From positions 248,001 to 312,000 of the forward strand of contig NZ_JAAFZB010000096.1 in assembly GCF_010692725.1 (NCBI RefSeq): a stretch of 64,000 nt of DNA, written 5' to 3'. Shown in pieces: positions 26,055 through 34,278 of this stretch. The position numbers and the translations under genes are program-made. This DNA is from Flavihumibacter soli. GTDB taxonomy: Bacteria; Bacteroidota; Bacteroidia; Sphingobacteriales; Sphingobacteriaceae. Within the stretch, counting starts at the first letter, position 1. The number at the start of each line of letters is the position of its first letter. Below the pieces are notes generated by a model. That model saw only the letters and a list, made by a program, of their open reading frames with translations, was not told the origin of the DNA and did no database searches.

Positions 26055-27434
26055 CTAAATGTTTACTTCCTCCACATCCCCCATCTTCCAAACCTTATCA
26101 AAGAATGCTTTTTCAGGACCATAGAAACGAGCCAATAACTCAAATTGCCTGTTGGCATCAGTTGGCACCCAATTGGATTCTTTACCTGGAAGTGCTTGTG
26201 CACCAAAATAGATATCCACCGACCCGTCGTTGTTTTTTTGAAGGCCCGGAGTGGTTGATGCCCTGCTGTAATGTTTCGCTCCCGTTATGAGGGCATGGGT
26301 TTCGCGATCGTAAGCGGTGATAGACCAATACAATTTCACCGGAACACCAGGAGGTAAGTGCAGGTGATACAATTTTGAGCCATCAAATGGTTTACTGCTC
26401 TTGTCTTTGGTGGTCATCAGGTAATATTGCCCTGCTCCAATATGCTTTGAACTGAAATAGGCCATAGAATAGATTGCCCCCCTGCTATCAACCGGATAGC
26501 TAGCGGGATCTGAAAAATTATTCTGAAGTCCTTTTGCCACTTCCGGATTTGCCGGCAAAGCCCAGTGTGTTCCGTTATAAAAAGGCGGTGTGAACACCTC
26601 TTCATATTTGTCGTCAATCCAGGCATGTGCATCGGTTATCGCTTCATTAAGAATTTCTTTTGTCCGGGCATCAGGCTTAAATGTTTTTCCTTTTTCGATT
26701 CCGATGTTCCTGAGCTGGTCGATCATCGCCATATCTCGTGTCAACCAGGGTTCCCTTTGTATAAACTGGTTGAGGAGTTCGAAGAAATGTAGGTCATATG
26801 GTATCACATTGCTAAAGGGAACGTCCAGCAGATCAACAAACGTCGTTTGCGGTGGATCGGCAGCTTGTGCCAGCGGGTATATTTTCACTCTTCTACCGTA
26901 GTCAACCGCCCTTTCCAGGTCTTTTTTACTTCCATCGGTCAGGTTCGAGCGGAGTATGGCAAAACCTGTGAAAGTGGATGAGGGCATGCCTATATAGCCT
27001 TCCGGCGGTTTTTCCTGATAACCAGGCGGCAGGATAAGGTACTTAGCGCCTTTTCCCTTGTCGACGCCGGCCGGGCCAATATCTTCAATTGCTGTTTGCC
27101 ATGCATCATCAAGGCTCCCTGTGATGGATGAACTGCCTTCTGCGGGCGGAATTTCCAATACGACCGGCCCCTGGCTGGTATCATACAATGGGTTTACATA
27201 GATCACGTCGGGATTGGGTGTCAATGTCTGATTCTTCGAACTGATCAGACCGGACCAATAAATGATCTGGTTAAAACTACTCCCGGCCTTCTGGAGGCTT
27301 TCGTGTAGTAGTTCGAAATTAACTGCGGGCATACCCCATACCACGGCATTGAAAGCACGACCATATATTACATGTTCATTTATATTGGCGGGATTAAATT
27401 CTGAGGCTGCATTTGAATTTTTAATACTACTCAT
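26055..27434 (-). CDS. Long DUF1254/DUF1214 protein (copy 1)
   Basis: A 459-residue protein from the ATG at 27434. The DUF1254 region spans about 20-160 (YGRAFNAVVWGMPAVNFELL, NPDVIYVNPLYDTSQGPVVL), and DUF1214 covers about 345-450 (VPVKLYWSITAYDRETHAL, SVDIYFGAQALPGKESNWVP). An in-frame ATG at 27503 would add 23 residues without leader character. Cytoplasmic by appearance. It sits between short and long relatives in the second leftward run. The function is unknown; its link to sulfatases is by position only. Confidence 0.85.
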   Translation of the reverse strand: MSSIKNSNAASEFNPANINEHVIYGRAFNAVVWGMPAVNFELLHESLQKAGSSFNQIIYWSGLISSKNQTLTPNPDVIYVNPLYDTSQGPVVLEIPPAEGSSSITGSLDDAWQTAIEDIGPAGVDKGKGAKYLILPPGYQEKPPEGYIGMPSSTFTGFAILRSNLTDGSKKDLERAVDYGRRVKIYPLAQAADPPQTTFVDLLDVPFSNVIPYDLHFFELLNQFIQREPWLTRDMAMIDQLRNIGIEKGKTFKPDARTKEILNEAITDAHAWIDDKYEEVFTPPFYNGTHWALPANPEVAKGLQNNFSDPASYPVDSRGAIYSMAYFSSKHIGAGQYYLMTTKDKSSKPFDGSKLYHLHLPPGVPVKLYWSITAYDRETHALITGAKHYSRASTTPGLQKNNDGSVDIYFGAQALPGKESNWVPTDANRQFELLARFYGPEKAFFDKVWKMGDVEEVNI

Positions 27435-27598
27435 GGTTTTAATTTCCTTAAATGAATAAATTTTTATCGTCAACTCTTTCTTCAAAGTATTTGGGCAGAT
27501 CATAATGTAACCCGCGCTATTGGGAAGGCGTTTTAGTATGTGCTCGACTCCTTCAAAATCTTTGGATCAGATCATTGCTTCGCCATTGTCTGACCTTA

Positions 27599-28900
27599 TT
27601 AACTTCCCTTGCTCCTTGTCAAAGCCGGGGGATAATAGCTTCCATCCCACACCGCTCCTTTCGGTCCGTAAAAGCGGAACGTAAGCCGGTATAGCTGGCC
27701 TTTTGGTGTCGGGAGCCAATTCCCGTCTGGTGCCTCAGCAGGTTTGTCTGCTCCAAAATAGAGCGTCAGTGAACCGTCCGTTCCATATTCAGGCTTTGTT
27801 TCTTTGTTGAGGAGAAAACGATTTTGCGGATTTGGCAGAACCCTCATGTGCGCGTTATCGACTGCAATGACCGACCAGAAATATTTCACGAAGTTTTCAG
27901 GCAAGGCATCTTTGGAAAATGTTACCTGGTAGGAATTGTCGCTGTGCAATGCTTCGCCCGTGCTGTCCAACGCGCATTTGTAATAGATCACATCTTCAAA
28001 AATATTGGCCCAGATGCCACCGTAGTTCACAAGCGTTCTTGTCAGGTAATCTTTCCCATACACGCCTGCAGTTGCCGGCCGCACCCAGCCATTTCTCTGC
28101 GTTCCATGTCCGATCAGTATTCCTGCTTTGCCAAAATCAGCGAAGGCTTTTTGACGAATAACAGAATCAACCCTTGTACGTTCAGCCGGATCGGCAATTG
28201 CCTTAGCTATTTGCTTTACCAATTGTTGAAGGCCTTCCATTCCTTCATTGATATCCGCTTCGCTGCTCAGGGCTACTTCAGCAACGTCAAATGCCTCCAC
28301 ACCCGGTAAATGCGCCATATCAAAATCGGGAACTTTAGGAATCTCGGGAAGTTTGGGATTACCACTTGCTTTAAATGAGAATTGACCCTGTAATGCAGTG
28401 GCCTCATCCCAGTTAAAACCTAATTCAACACGGGAAAGCACTCTTGCATATTTCACAGGCAGATCAACACGTCTTACGCCATCAGGTAATTGCACATTGG
28501 CTTCTTTCAAACAAATGGCGAACTCGCCGTAAGGACGATCAGGAAATGTTCTTTCATTTACATTCGCCAGTGTCTCGCCCCAGCCATTCAGGAACTGTAC
28601 CGTAAAGTAGCGACCGGCTATTTGTGGTACTGTGAGTAAAGTATAGCTGTTATCATCAACCGCTATCCATGCTTCTGAGTAGGCAACATCCAGGTTGGGA
28701 TTTGGCCAATCTACCGCACCAGGTTTACGGTGTATGATCTGGTTCCATTTGAAACCTTCCTTAAAATCAAGGTTCTGCTGGCGAAGGACCAACAGCCGGC
28801 CCAGCAAATAAATATAAGCATCGGATATATCCTGATCAGATATAGCAGAAGAGTTATTCGATGCAGTATCTGAAACAGAGGGACTGAATTGCTTTTTCAT
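27599..28900 (-). CDS. Long DUF1254/DUF1214 protein (copy 2)
   Basis: A 433-residue protein with DUF1254 in the first half (PNPNLDVAYSEAWIAVDD, YFTVQFLNGWGETLANVNER) and DUF1214 in the last 110 residues (VKYFWSVIAVDNAHMRVLPN, SLTLYFGADKPAEAPDGNWL). The ATG at 28900 gives MKKQFSPSVSD; the frame to 28936 would touch the upstream gene. No leader. It lies 36 bp after the short copy at 28937, so the two are probably co-transcribed. Confidence 0.85.
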   Translation of the reverse strand: MKKQFSPSVSDTASNNSSAISDQDISDAYIYLLGRLLVLRQQNLDFKEGFKWNQIIHRKPGAVDWPNPNLDVAYSEAWIAVDDNSYTLLTVPQIAGRYFTVQFLNGWGETLANVNERTFPDRPYGEFAICLKEANVQLPDGVRRVDLPVKYARVLSRVELGFNWDEATALQGQFSFKASGNPKLPEIPKVPDFDMAHLPGVEAFDVAEVALSSEADINEGMEGLQQLVKQIAKAIADPAERTRVDSVIRQKAFADFGKAGILIGHGTQRNGWVRPATAGVYGKDYLTRTLVNYGGIWANIFEDVIYYKCALDSTGEALHSDNSYQVTFSKDALPENFVKYFWSVIAVDNAHMRVLPNPQNRFLLNKETKPEYGTDGSLTLYFGADKPAEAPDGNWLPTPKGQLYRLTFRFYGPKGAVWDGSYYPPALTRSKGS

Positions 28901-28936
28901 AACACTGATTTTCTTAGTTAAATATCCGGTTAGCAA

Positions 28937-29935
28937 TCAACTTACAGGCTGCGCTTCGGGGAATTCCCAACTGCCGTCGAGAATCTCTTTTCCCGGGCGA
29001 TAAAGCCGTACGGTATAATTCCAGTCTTTTGTGATGGGCAGGCAATTCACTGAATCGTCATCGCAACCGCCAAACTGAATGATGATCGAACCGTCTGCTT
29101 CCTTTTTGGCAGTGAGATTGTTTATTGTATAAGCATCCCGGCTGTTCTTTTCATAATACCCGAGGTCATTGTACACACTGACGGACCAGAATGCTTCAAC
29201 AGGCACATCCTTAACAGTAAGCTTGTAAATCGTGTTGCCATCATTCTTTGGAGGCACGACATTTAAGTATTTCGCATCCCTTTCGGGATTACCTCCCCAG
29301 CCCGAAGCAGTTCCAATTAAATGCCGCACAGGATCTACATCTTCCTTTTTACCAAATGCACCTGAAAAATCAGGAATGGTTTCAGCCAATATGAGCAGCG
29401 CACCCCTGACCTTCCACTGAGAGGCGGTGTCCCATTGAGGCACTTCAAATTTTCCAGGGCCACCCGGCTGACCAACTTTTACTGCATCCTGCAAAGTGTG
29501 AACTGCATCCAGATCGTTAGGATCGGAAGGGTCAACCAGTGTTCTTAACCCGATCAGTATATAACGGGTGCCTGCTTGCTCACGATTAAAATTATAAAGG
29601 CCCGCTCCGTATTGCACATCAAAAACATAGTGATCTTCATTCACTGCCATCAATGACATAAAGCGTTTGCCTGCATCGGGCAATGTGATCGTCACCGGTC
29701 CTGCATCCAGGTCGAATACAGCAGAAGAGTAAACTGTATCGCGGTTACCCCGGATCACTGTTTGATCATCTACCGAAAACAGTTCGCGGTAATGATGAAA
29801 CTTTCCAAGACTGTTCTGCTTTACTGCAACCGTAGAAAAATACATGTCTGTTTCGGCACGTGCGAAATTATCAACCGTTACTGTTATAGGTTGGGATGAT
29901 GGGACTTCTGATTTTTCATTTGACTGTGTTTCCAT
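28937..29935 (-). CDS. Short DUF1254/DUF1214 protein (copy 2)
   Basis: A 332-residue paralogue of the gene at 24928, matching it along the whole length (for example NRDTVYSSAVFDLDAGPVTI versus NRDTLYSAAVFDLDAGPVTI). The C-terminus ends with DGSWEFPEAQPVS, compared with NGTWKFPEAQPLS in copy 1. No signal peptide and no Shine-Dalgarno sequence. It lies 143 bp downstream of the GC-rich long sulfatase. The short and long DUF1254 forms alternate in this run, which suggests two functional classes. Confidence 0.86.
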   Translation of the reverse strand: METQSNEKSEVPSSQPITVTVDNFARAETDMYFSTVAVKQNSLGKFHHYRELFSVDDQTVIRGNRDTVYSSAVFDLDAGPVTITLPDAGKRFMSLMAVNEDHYVFDVQYGAGLYNFNREQAGTRYILIGLRTLVDPSDPNDLDAVHTLQDAVKVGQPGGPGKFEVPQWDTASQWKVRGALLILAETIPDFSGAFGKKEDVDPVRHLIGTASGWGGNPERDAKYLNVVPPKNDGNTIYKLTVKDVPVEAFWSVSVYNDLGYYEKNSRDAYTINNLTAKKEADGSIIIQFGGCDDDSVNCLPITKDWNYTVRLYRPGKEILDGSWEFPEAQPVS

Positions 29936-30078
29936 GAGTAAGATTTTTAATGATTACGTTTAATGTTGTCAATCGTGAATGATTATTCCTATTCACCCTT
30001 CACCCATCATAAGTGCCGCTTTCCATGTGCCGTCATAGGCCGAGCGAACCGTTGGCGTTGCTGACGAGCTTAACCTAC

Positions 30079-32457
30079 TTACTGTATGGCCATCGCGACG
30101 GCCAGGCGTTCTTCCGGCTTAATAAGATGGTCCAAATCCTCGGCCGCCTCGCTAACATCGATCTCCACCCATTTCACCTCACCAGTAAACTTCCTGTCGG
30201 AATAGTCCGTGGTGACGGGCGAACCATATTCGTTACCGATATCGCAGGTCTCATCTGCCGAGAAAACCATGAACTCAGTCTTCTCGACCCGGCCATCACC
30301 TATCTGATTACCGTCAAGATAAAGCGTGACTGTTCCGCCCTTCCCAAGCCCGCCGCCGTCGTATGCAAACTCCGCCCGTACCTGGTGTGTGCCTGGAGGT
30401 AGATCATTTTTACCTTCAATATAATATTGTTCCATGCCGTAATAGTTGTAACAATACTTCGGTTTACCGTCCTTCACATAAAGACTCCAGCCACCGATGT
30501 TACCGCCGATGGCGATGATCACTCCCCCGGCACCGGCGTCGGGCACGACCAACTCTGCTGTTACAGCATGGCTTTTATTCTTATAATTGACGATCGAGTT
30601 TTCGGTCAGCCGGCCCATCCCGCCAAACAGGAGCTGGCGATTGCCCCGTACAAGCTGCGGACGGCCTGCAAGGTCAGCGTTCGCGCGTTCGGCCATTCGG
30701 TCATCCATCGGCAGCACATTGTATTTCACAGCTTCGATCATCCACAGCTGCTGCAATTCAGCCAGCTTTGCGGGTTCCGCTTTCGCGATGTCATTCGCCT
30801 GTGTCCAGTCTTTGGTCGTGTCGTATAATTCCCAGACGTCTTCGGCGAAAGTGTGATCTACCACGCTTACCGTATCCCAGGGGATCCGCCGCCGGGTCAC
30901 AGCGGTCCATCCGTTGTGATAGATGCCGCGGTTGCCCATCATCTCAAAATACTGTGTCTTGTGACGTTCATAGGCCTTTGGGTCGTTGAAAGAATAGACC
31001 ATCGAAACTCCTTCAAGCGGTTTCTGCATCACGCCGTTGACATAGGTTGGCTCAGGCAGACCGGCCGCCTCCAGTACGGTCGGTGCTACATCGTTGATGT
31101 GGCAAAACTGGTTGCGGATCTCGCCCTTTGCCTTTATGCCGGCGGGCCAGTGAACGATCGTGCCATTACGGGTACCGCCGAAGTGTGAAGCGATCTGCTT
31201 GGTCCACTGATACGGTGTGCACATCGCATGGGCCCAGCCGACCGCGTAGTGATTGTACGACTCCGGCCCCCCAAACTTGTCGAGGCGCTCGGCGAAATAC
31301 TCCGGCGTTTCAAGGTCGCCGAAGCCGGTGATCGACAGGACCTCATTGAACGTCCCCTTGATAGATCCCTCGGCTGACGCGCCGTTGTCGCCGATAATGA
31401 CGTATATAAGGGTGTCATTCAGGATATTAAGATCCGCCAGCGAATCGATCAGCCGTCCGATATGATTGTCGGTATGGGCCAGGAATGCAGCATAGACTTC
31501 CATTTGACGAGCCAGAATAGGCTTCATCTCGGCAGACATCGAGTCCCAAGACGGAATTTGCTCGTGTCGTTTCGTAAGCGTTGCATCATTGGGAATCACG
31601 CCCAGCTTCTTCTGGCGTTCAAAGGTCTCTTCGCGGACCTTGTCCCAGCCCTGGTCGAACTTCCCATTATACTTTTCGATCCATTCCTTTGATACGTGAT
31701 GCGGCGCATGCGTTGCACCCGTCGCGAAGTACACGAAAAACGGTTTGTCGGGCATCAGCGACTTCTGCTGGCGGATCCACTTTGTTGCCTTCGAAGTCAG
31801 GTCTTCGGTAAGGTGATAGCCTTCCTCCGGAGTCTTTCCTGGCTCTACCGGCGTTGTACCCTCGAACAGCGCAGGGTACCATTGGTTCGTCTCGCCGCCG
31901 ATGAAGCCGTAGAAATATTCGAAACCGCCTCCGCCAGTGGGCCATGCATTAAACGGCCCTACAGGAGTCACTTCCCAGACGGGCACTTCATGGCATTTAC
32001 CGAACTGGGCGGTCGAATAGCCGTTGAGCTTTAAGGTCTCAGCAAGCGGCGCGCAAGTGTTGGGCCGGATCGAGCTATTTCCCGGAGCGCTGGTAGCATT
32101 CTCGGTGATGTTACCCATCCCGACCGTATGGTGGTTGCGGCCGGAAAGCAGAGCCGCCCGGCTTGGCGAGCAAAGTGCAGTGGTATGAAAGCGAGTGTAC
32201 TTAAGCCCGCCCGCAGCAAGCTTCTCCAAATTCGGAGTCTGGCATGGACCGCCAAATGCGCTCGATGAACCGAATCCCGCGTCGTCAATCAGGACCACGA
32301 GCACATTGGGAGCGCCTCGGGGCGGGCGCAGGGGCTCGATCTTCGGATACTTTGTGTCTGGGTCCCTGGCATCAAAGGTTGTAAGACCTACCTGAGCACG
32401 ATCCGGGATCGGTAAGACTGCCCGTTGAATCGAATTATTGTCATGAGTTGCTTGCAT
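30079..32457 (-). CDS. Long arylsulfatase, CSPSR motif; GC-rich, probably acquired
   Basis: A 792-residue type I sulfatase. Asp58-Asp59 (LIDDAG) begin the metal site, and Cys96 is the formylglycine residue in ALCSPSRAALLSG. FGKCHEVP, THAPHHV and IGDNGAS follow. A C-terminal jelly-roll-like region (about 640-780) contains SLYVKDGKPKYCYNYYG. No leader; the N-terminal 45 residues are polar. GC is visibly higher than in the other long sulfatase (36 of 60 bases at 31141-31200, against 31 of 60 at 35341-35400), and a strong Shine-Dalgarno sequence precedes the ATG. Both point to transfer from a GC-richer donor. Confidence 0.92.
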   Translation of the reverse strand: MQATHDNNSIQRAVLPIPDRAQVGLTTFDARDPDTKYPKIEPLRPPRGAPNVLVVLIDDAGFGSSSAFGGPCQTPNLEKLAAGGLKYTRFHTTALCSPSRAALLSGRNHHTVGMGNITENATSAPGNSSIRPNTCAPLAETLKLNGYSTAQFGKCHEVPVWEVTPVGPFNAWPTGGGGFEYFYGFIGGETNQWYPALFEGTTPVEPGKTPEEGYHLTEDLTSKATKWIRQQKSLMPDKPFFVYFATGATHAPHHVSKEWIEKYNGKFDQGWDKVREETFERQKKLGVIPNDATLTKRHEQIPSWDSMSAEMKPILARQMEVYAAFLAHTDNHIGRLIDSLADLNILNDTLIYVIIGDNGASAEGSIKGTFNEVLSITGFGDLETPEYFAERLDKFGGPESYNHYAVGWAHAMCTPYQWTKQIASHFGGTRNGTIVHWPAGIKAKGEIRNQFCHINDVAPTVLEAAGLPEPTYVNGVMQKPLEGVSMVYSFNDPKAYERHKTQYFEMMGNRGIYHNGWTAVTRRRIPWDTVSVVDHTFAEDVWELYDTTKDWTQANDIAKAEPAKLAELQQLWMIEAVKYNVLPMDDRMAERANADLAGRPQLVRGNRQLLFGGMGRLTENSIVNYKNKSHAVTAELVVPDAGAGGVIIAIGGNIGGWSLYVKDGKPKYCYNYYGMEQYYIEGKNDLPPGTHQVRAEFAYDGGGLGKGGTVTLYLDGNQIGDGRVEKTEFMVFSADETCDIGNEYGSPVTTDYSDRKFTGEVKWVEIDVSEAAEDLDHLIKPEERLAVAMAIQ

Positions 32458-32461
32458 TACA

Positions 32462-32470
32462 CTCTCCTTT
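32462..32470 (-). promoter_or_regulatory. Strong Shine-Dalgarno sequence AAAGGAGAG
   Basis: AAAGGAGAG read leftward, 4 nt before the ATG at 32457. It is the strongest ribosome binding site in the window and supports this start. Confidence 0.65.
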
Positions 32471-32602
32471 CATCATTTAACTATTCATTATAGGGCGGTG
32501 AAACCTGATGTATGACTGCAGAGGATGGTTTCCAATAAAAACAGTTATGTGTCCCTGTTTCATTTGCCGCCGAACGCTGATCACTTAGTTCCGCATATAC
32601 GG

Positions 32603-32686
32603 CTAATCCCTCGCCAACACTGCTTTCATTTTCTTTTCAAGATCCACATAGGCATCATCGACTAAGTTGAGATGACTTTGATGAGT
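32603..32686 (-). pseudogene. C-terminal tail remnant of a long sulfatase
   Basis: Read leftward, the segment encodes NLVDDAYVDLEKKMKAVLARD and a stop, nearly identical to the last residues of the sulfatase at 34279 (NLADDAYVDLEKRMEAVLARD). A further match, IKVI for IKVV, lies just upstream, but one base out of frame. Everything N-terminal to it is gone; the DUF1254 stop codon begins 36 bp further right. It is a scar of a third long sulfatase or of an unequal exchange. Confidence 0.75.
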
Positions 32687-32721
32687 AAGATTTTATTGTA
32701 ATTTTTGAAAGTCGATAACTG

Positions 32722-34149
32722 CTATTGTTTTTTAACCGCCGGCGGCGTCCAATTATCTTCCGTAATCTCTTCATCCGGCCAATAGCATCTTATATATAAT
32801 GAAAACGCTTCTTTAGGTGCGGGCAGCCAATTGTTCTTCTTCGATTCTTCCGGCGCAGTGCTTTGCACATATAGTGTAAGTGATCCATCGTCGTCAAATT
32901 GCAGATTCTTATTCTTGGTACCGAGTGAATACCGATTCAATTCATTGGGAGAAAAGAAATGTTCCTTGTTGTAAAGGGTCAAAGACCAGAAACCCTTTAC
33001 AGGTGGCGATTCTCCTTTTTCAAATCTGACCGTATAACTATTATTGCCGTCCAGCCGTTCACCGGAAGCATCGCGATCCTGGTAATAATACTTTGTTTCA
33101 TTAGGTCTGTTCACAAAAATGTTTGCCCTGGCACAGGAAGTTCGGGTGAGGTAATCAAATCCAAACTGTGCGCCGTTCCGCTGCGTGTTCCAGTTATTCT
33201 TTACCGGATAACCCACATTAACAAATTGAAATAAAGGAGCCACCAGTTTCATTTCAGCATCTGCAGCAGCGTGGATGGCCACGACTTTGAGCTTTGGATT
33301 CTTCGTGATGGCTGTCAGTAAGCCATTGATCTGTACATATAGTGCTTCTTCTCCCAATTGTGCCGGTACTTCTTTCAATATATCGGGCAGCTGATCAAAG
33401 AAAGTTTCCGGGTTCACCCATTTTGTTTCAGCCCCACCCGAATTGTCCGGCGGTGTTGATTTCAGTTTCGTCCATTCCGTAATTTTCATTTTCCCATCAA
33501 ACTCACTGAGCGGATACATCGTGATCTGGCTGATCAATGGCTGCACCGCTTTCTTATCCGCCGGATCATCTGATTGGAACACTCTTGGAATAACAATGCC
33601 CAGGGTTGTGGGGCATTTGAATACGTCAGTTATACCATCCGGGATTTTTCCATTCCAGTCAGTGCCGGTCAATAAATAGAAGCCTGGTTTTGTATCATAC
33701 ATTTTCCCAACGCTTGCAAAACCGTCGGTTCGCTGATCGCAAATTTGATACACCCAAAAACGGTCGCCAAAATCGGGCACCTGTATCACTACGGGTTCTC
33801 TACGAAAGTCTAGAGAACCCATGCCATAAACCACATCCTGGTTAGGACAAGCAACAGCTCTTTCCTCAGGCTCCACATAATCTGTAAGCATGCACATGCG
33901 ACTGGGTGGTGCTAGAGGTAATACGCCACCTCCATACATAGGCTCTTTAAGCTGGGCAAATAGCAGGTACCGGTTATGGAGATTCGTCATCGGCCATCCC
34001 CAGAGATAAATGAATTTTGCAAGTGTCTTGACAAACTCTTCCGTGTAGATCGTATTAGCAACTGGCCCGCGAAGCTGTGCTCCTTTCTCTCCGGTTGTCG
34101 TTTTGAATCCGGCATTTGCCCCTTCAGTTTTTTCCATCGTTGTTCCCAT
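32722..34149 (-). CDS. Long DUF1254/DUF1214 protein (copy 3)
   Basis: A 475-residue protein with DUF1254 at about 45-175 (FIYLWGWPMTNLHNRYLL, PNQDVVYGMGSLDFRREPVV) and DUF1214 at about 345-465 (VKGFWSLTLYNKEHFFSPNE, SLTLYVQSTAPEESKKNNWL). The start at 34149 has a second ATG four codons in. No leader. It lies between a complete long sulfatase upstream and the sulfatase tail downstream, which suggests an ancestral repeating unit of sulfatase plus DUF1254 gene. The function is unknown. Confidence 0.85.
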   Translation of the reverse strand: MGTTMEKTEGANAGFKTTTGEKGAQLRGPVANTIYTEEFVKTLAKFIYLWGWPMTNLHNRYLLFAQLKEPMYGGGVLPLAPPSRMCMLTDYVEPEERAVACPNQDVVYGMGSLDFRREPVVIQVPDFGDRFWVYQICDQRTDGFASVGKMYDTKPGFYLLTGTDWNGKIPDGITDVFKCPTTLGIVIPRVFQSDDPADKKAVQPLISQITMYPLSEFDGKMKITEWTKLKSTPPDNSGGAETKWVNPETFFDQLPDILKEVPAQLGEEALYVQINGLLTAITKNPKLKVVAIHAAADAEMKLVAPLFQFVNVGYPVKNNWNTQRNGAQFGFDYLTRTSCARANIFVNRPNETKYYYQDRDASGERLDGNNSYTVRFEKGESPPVKGFWSLTLYNKEHFFSPNELNRYSLGTKNKNLQFDDDGSLTLYVQSTAPEESKKNNWLPAPKEAFSLYIRCYWPDEEITEDNWTPPAVKKQ

Positions 34150-34216
34150 AACCCTAATAGTTTATTTTAAATGTTCGCTCAGCAAATGGTATTTGTACCA
34201 AGCACGCACTCTGTCT

Positions 34217-34276
34217 TCTTAATTCATCATTCCTAATTCATCATTCTTAATTCGTAATTCGTAATTCTTAATTCTC
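34217..34276. repeat. Degenerate heptamer array (ATTCTTA-like)
   Basis: About eight imperfect units of TTAATTC, AATTCAT or AATTCGT directly after the stop codon of the long sulfatase at 34279. Related to the arrays at 16389 and 42198. Confidence 0.6.
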
Positions 34277-34278
34277 CA

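Noticed and set aside
30012-30078. Leftward peptide with DGTWK after the GC-rich sulfatase, reminiscent of the DUF1214 C-terminus
   Set aside because: The match to DUF1214 ends (DGSWEFP) is only four or five residues and the frame overlaps the sulfatase out of frame; too weak to call a remnant.
30013-30402. 129-codon plus-strand frame at the end of the GC-rich sulfatase
   Set aside because: It is antisense to the sulfatase C-terminus and its translation is low in typical protein character; treated as a shadow.
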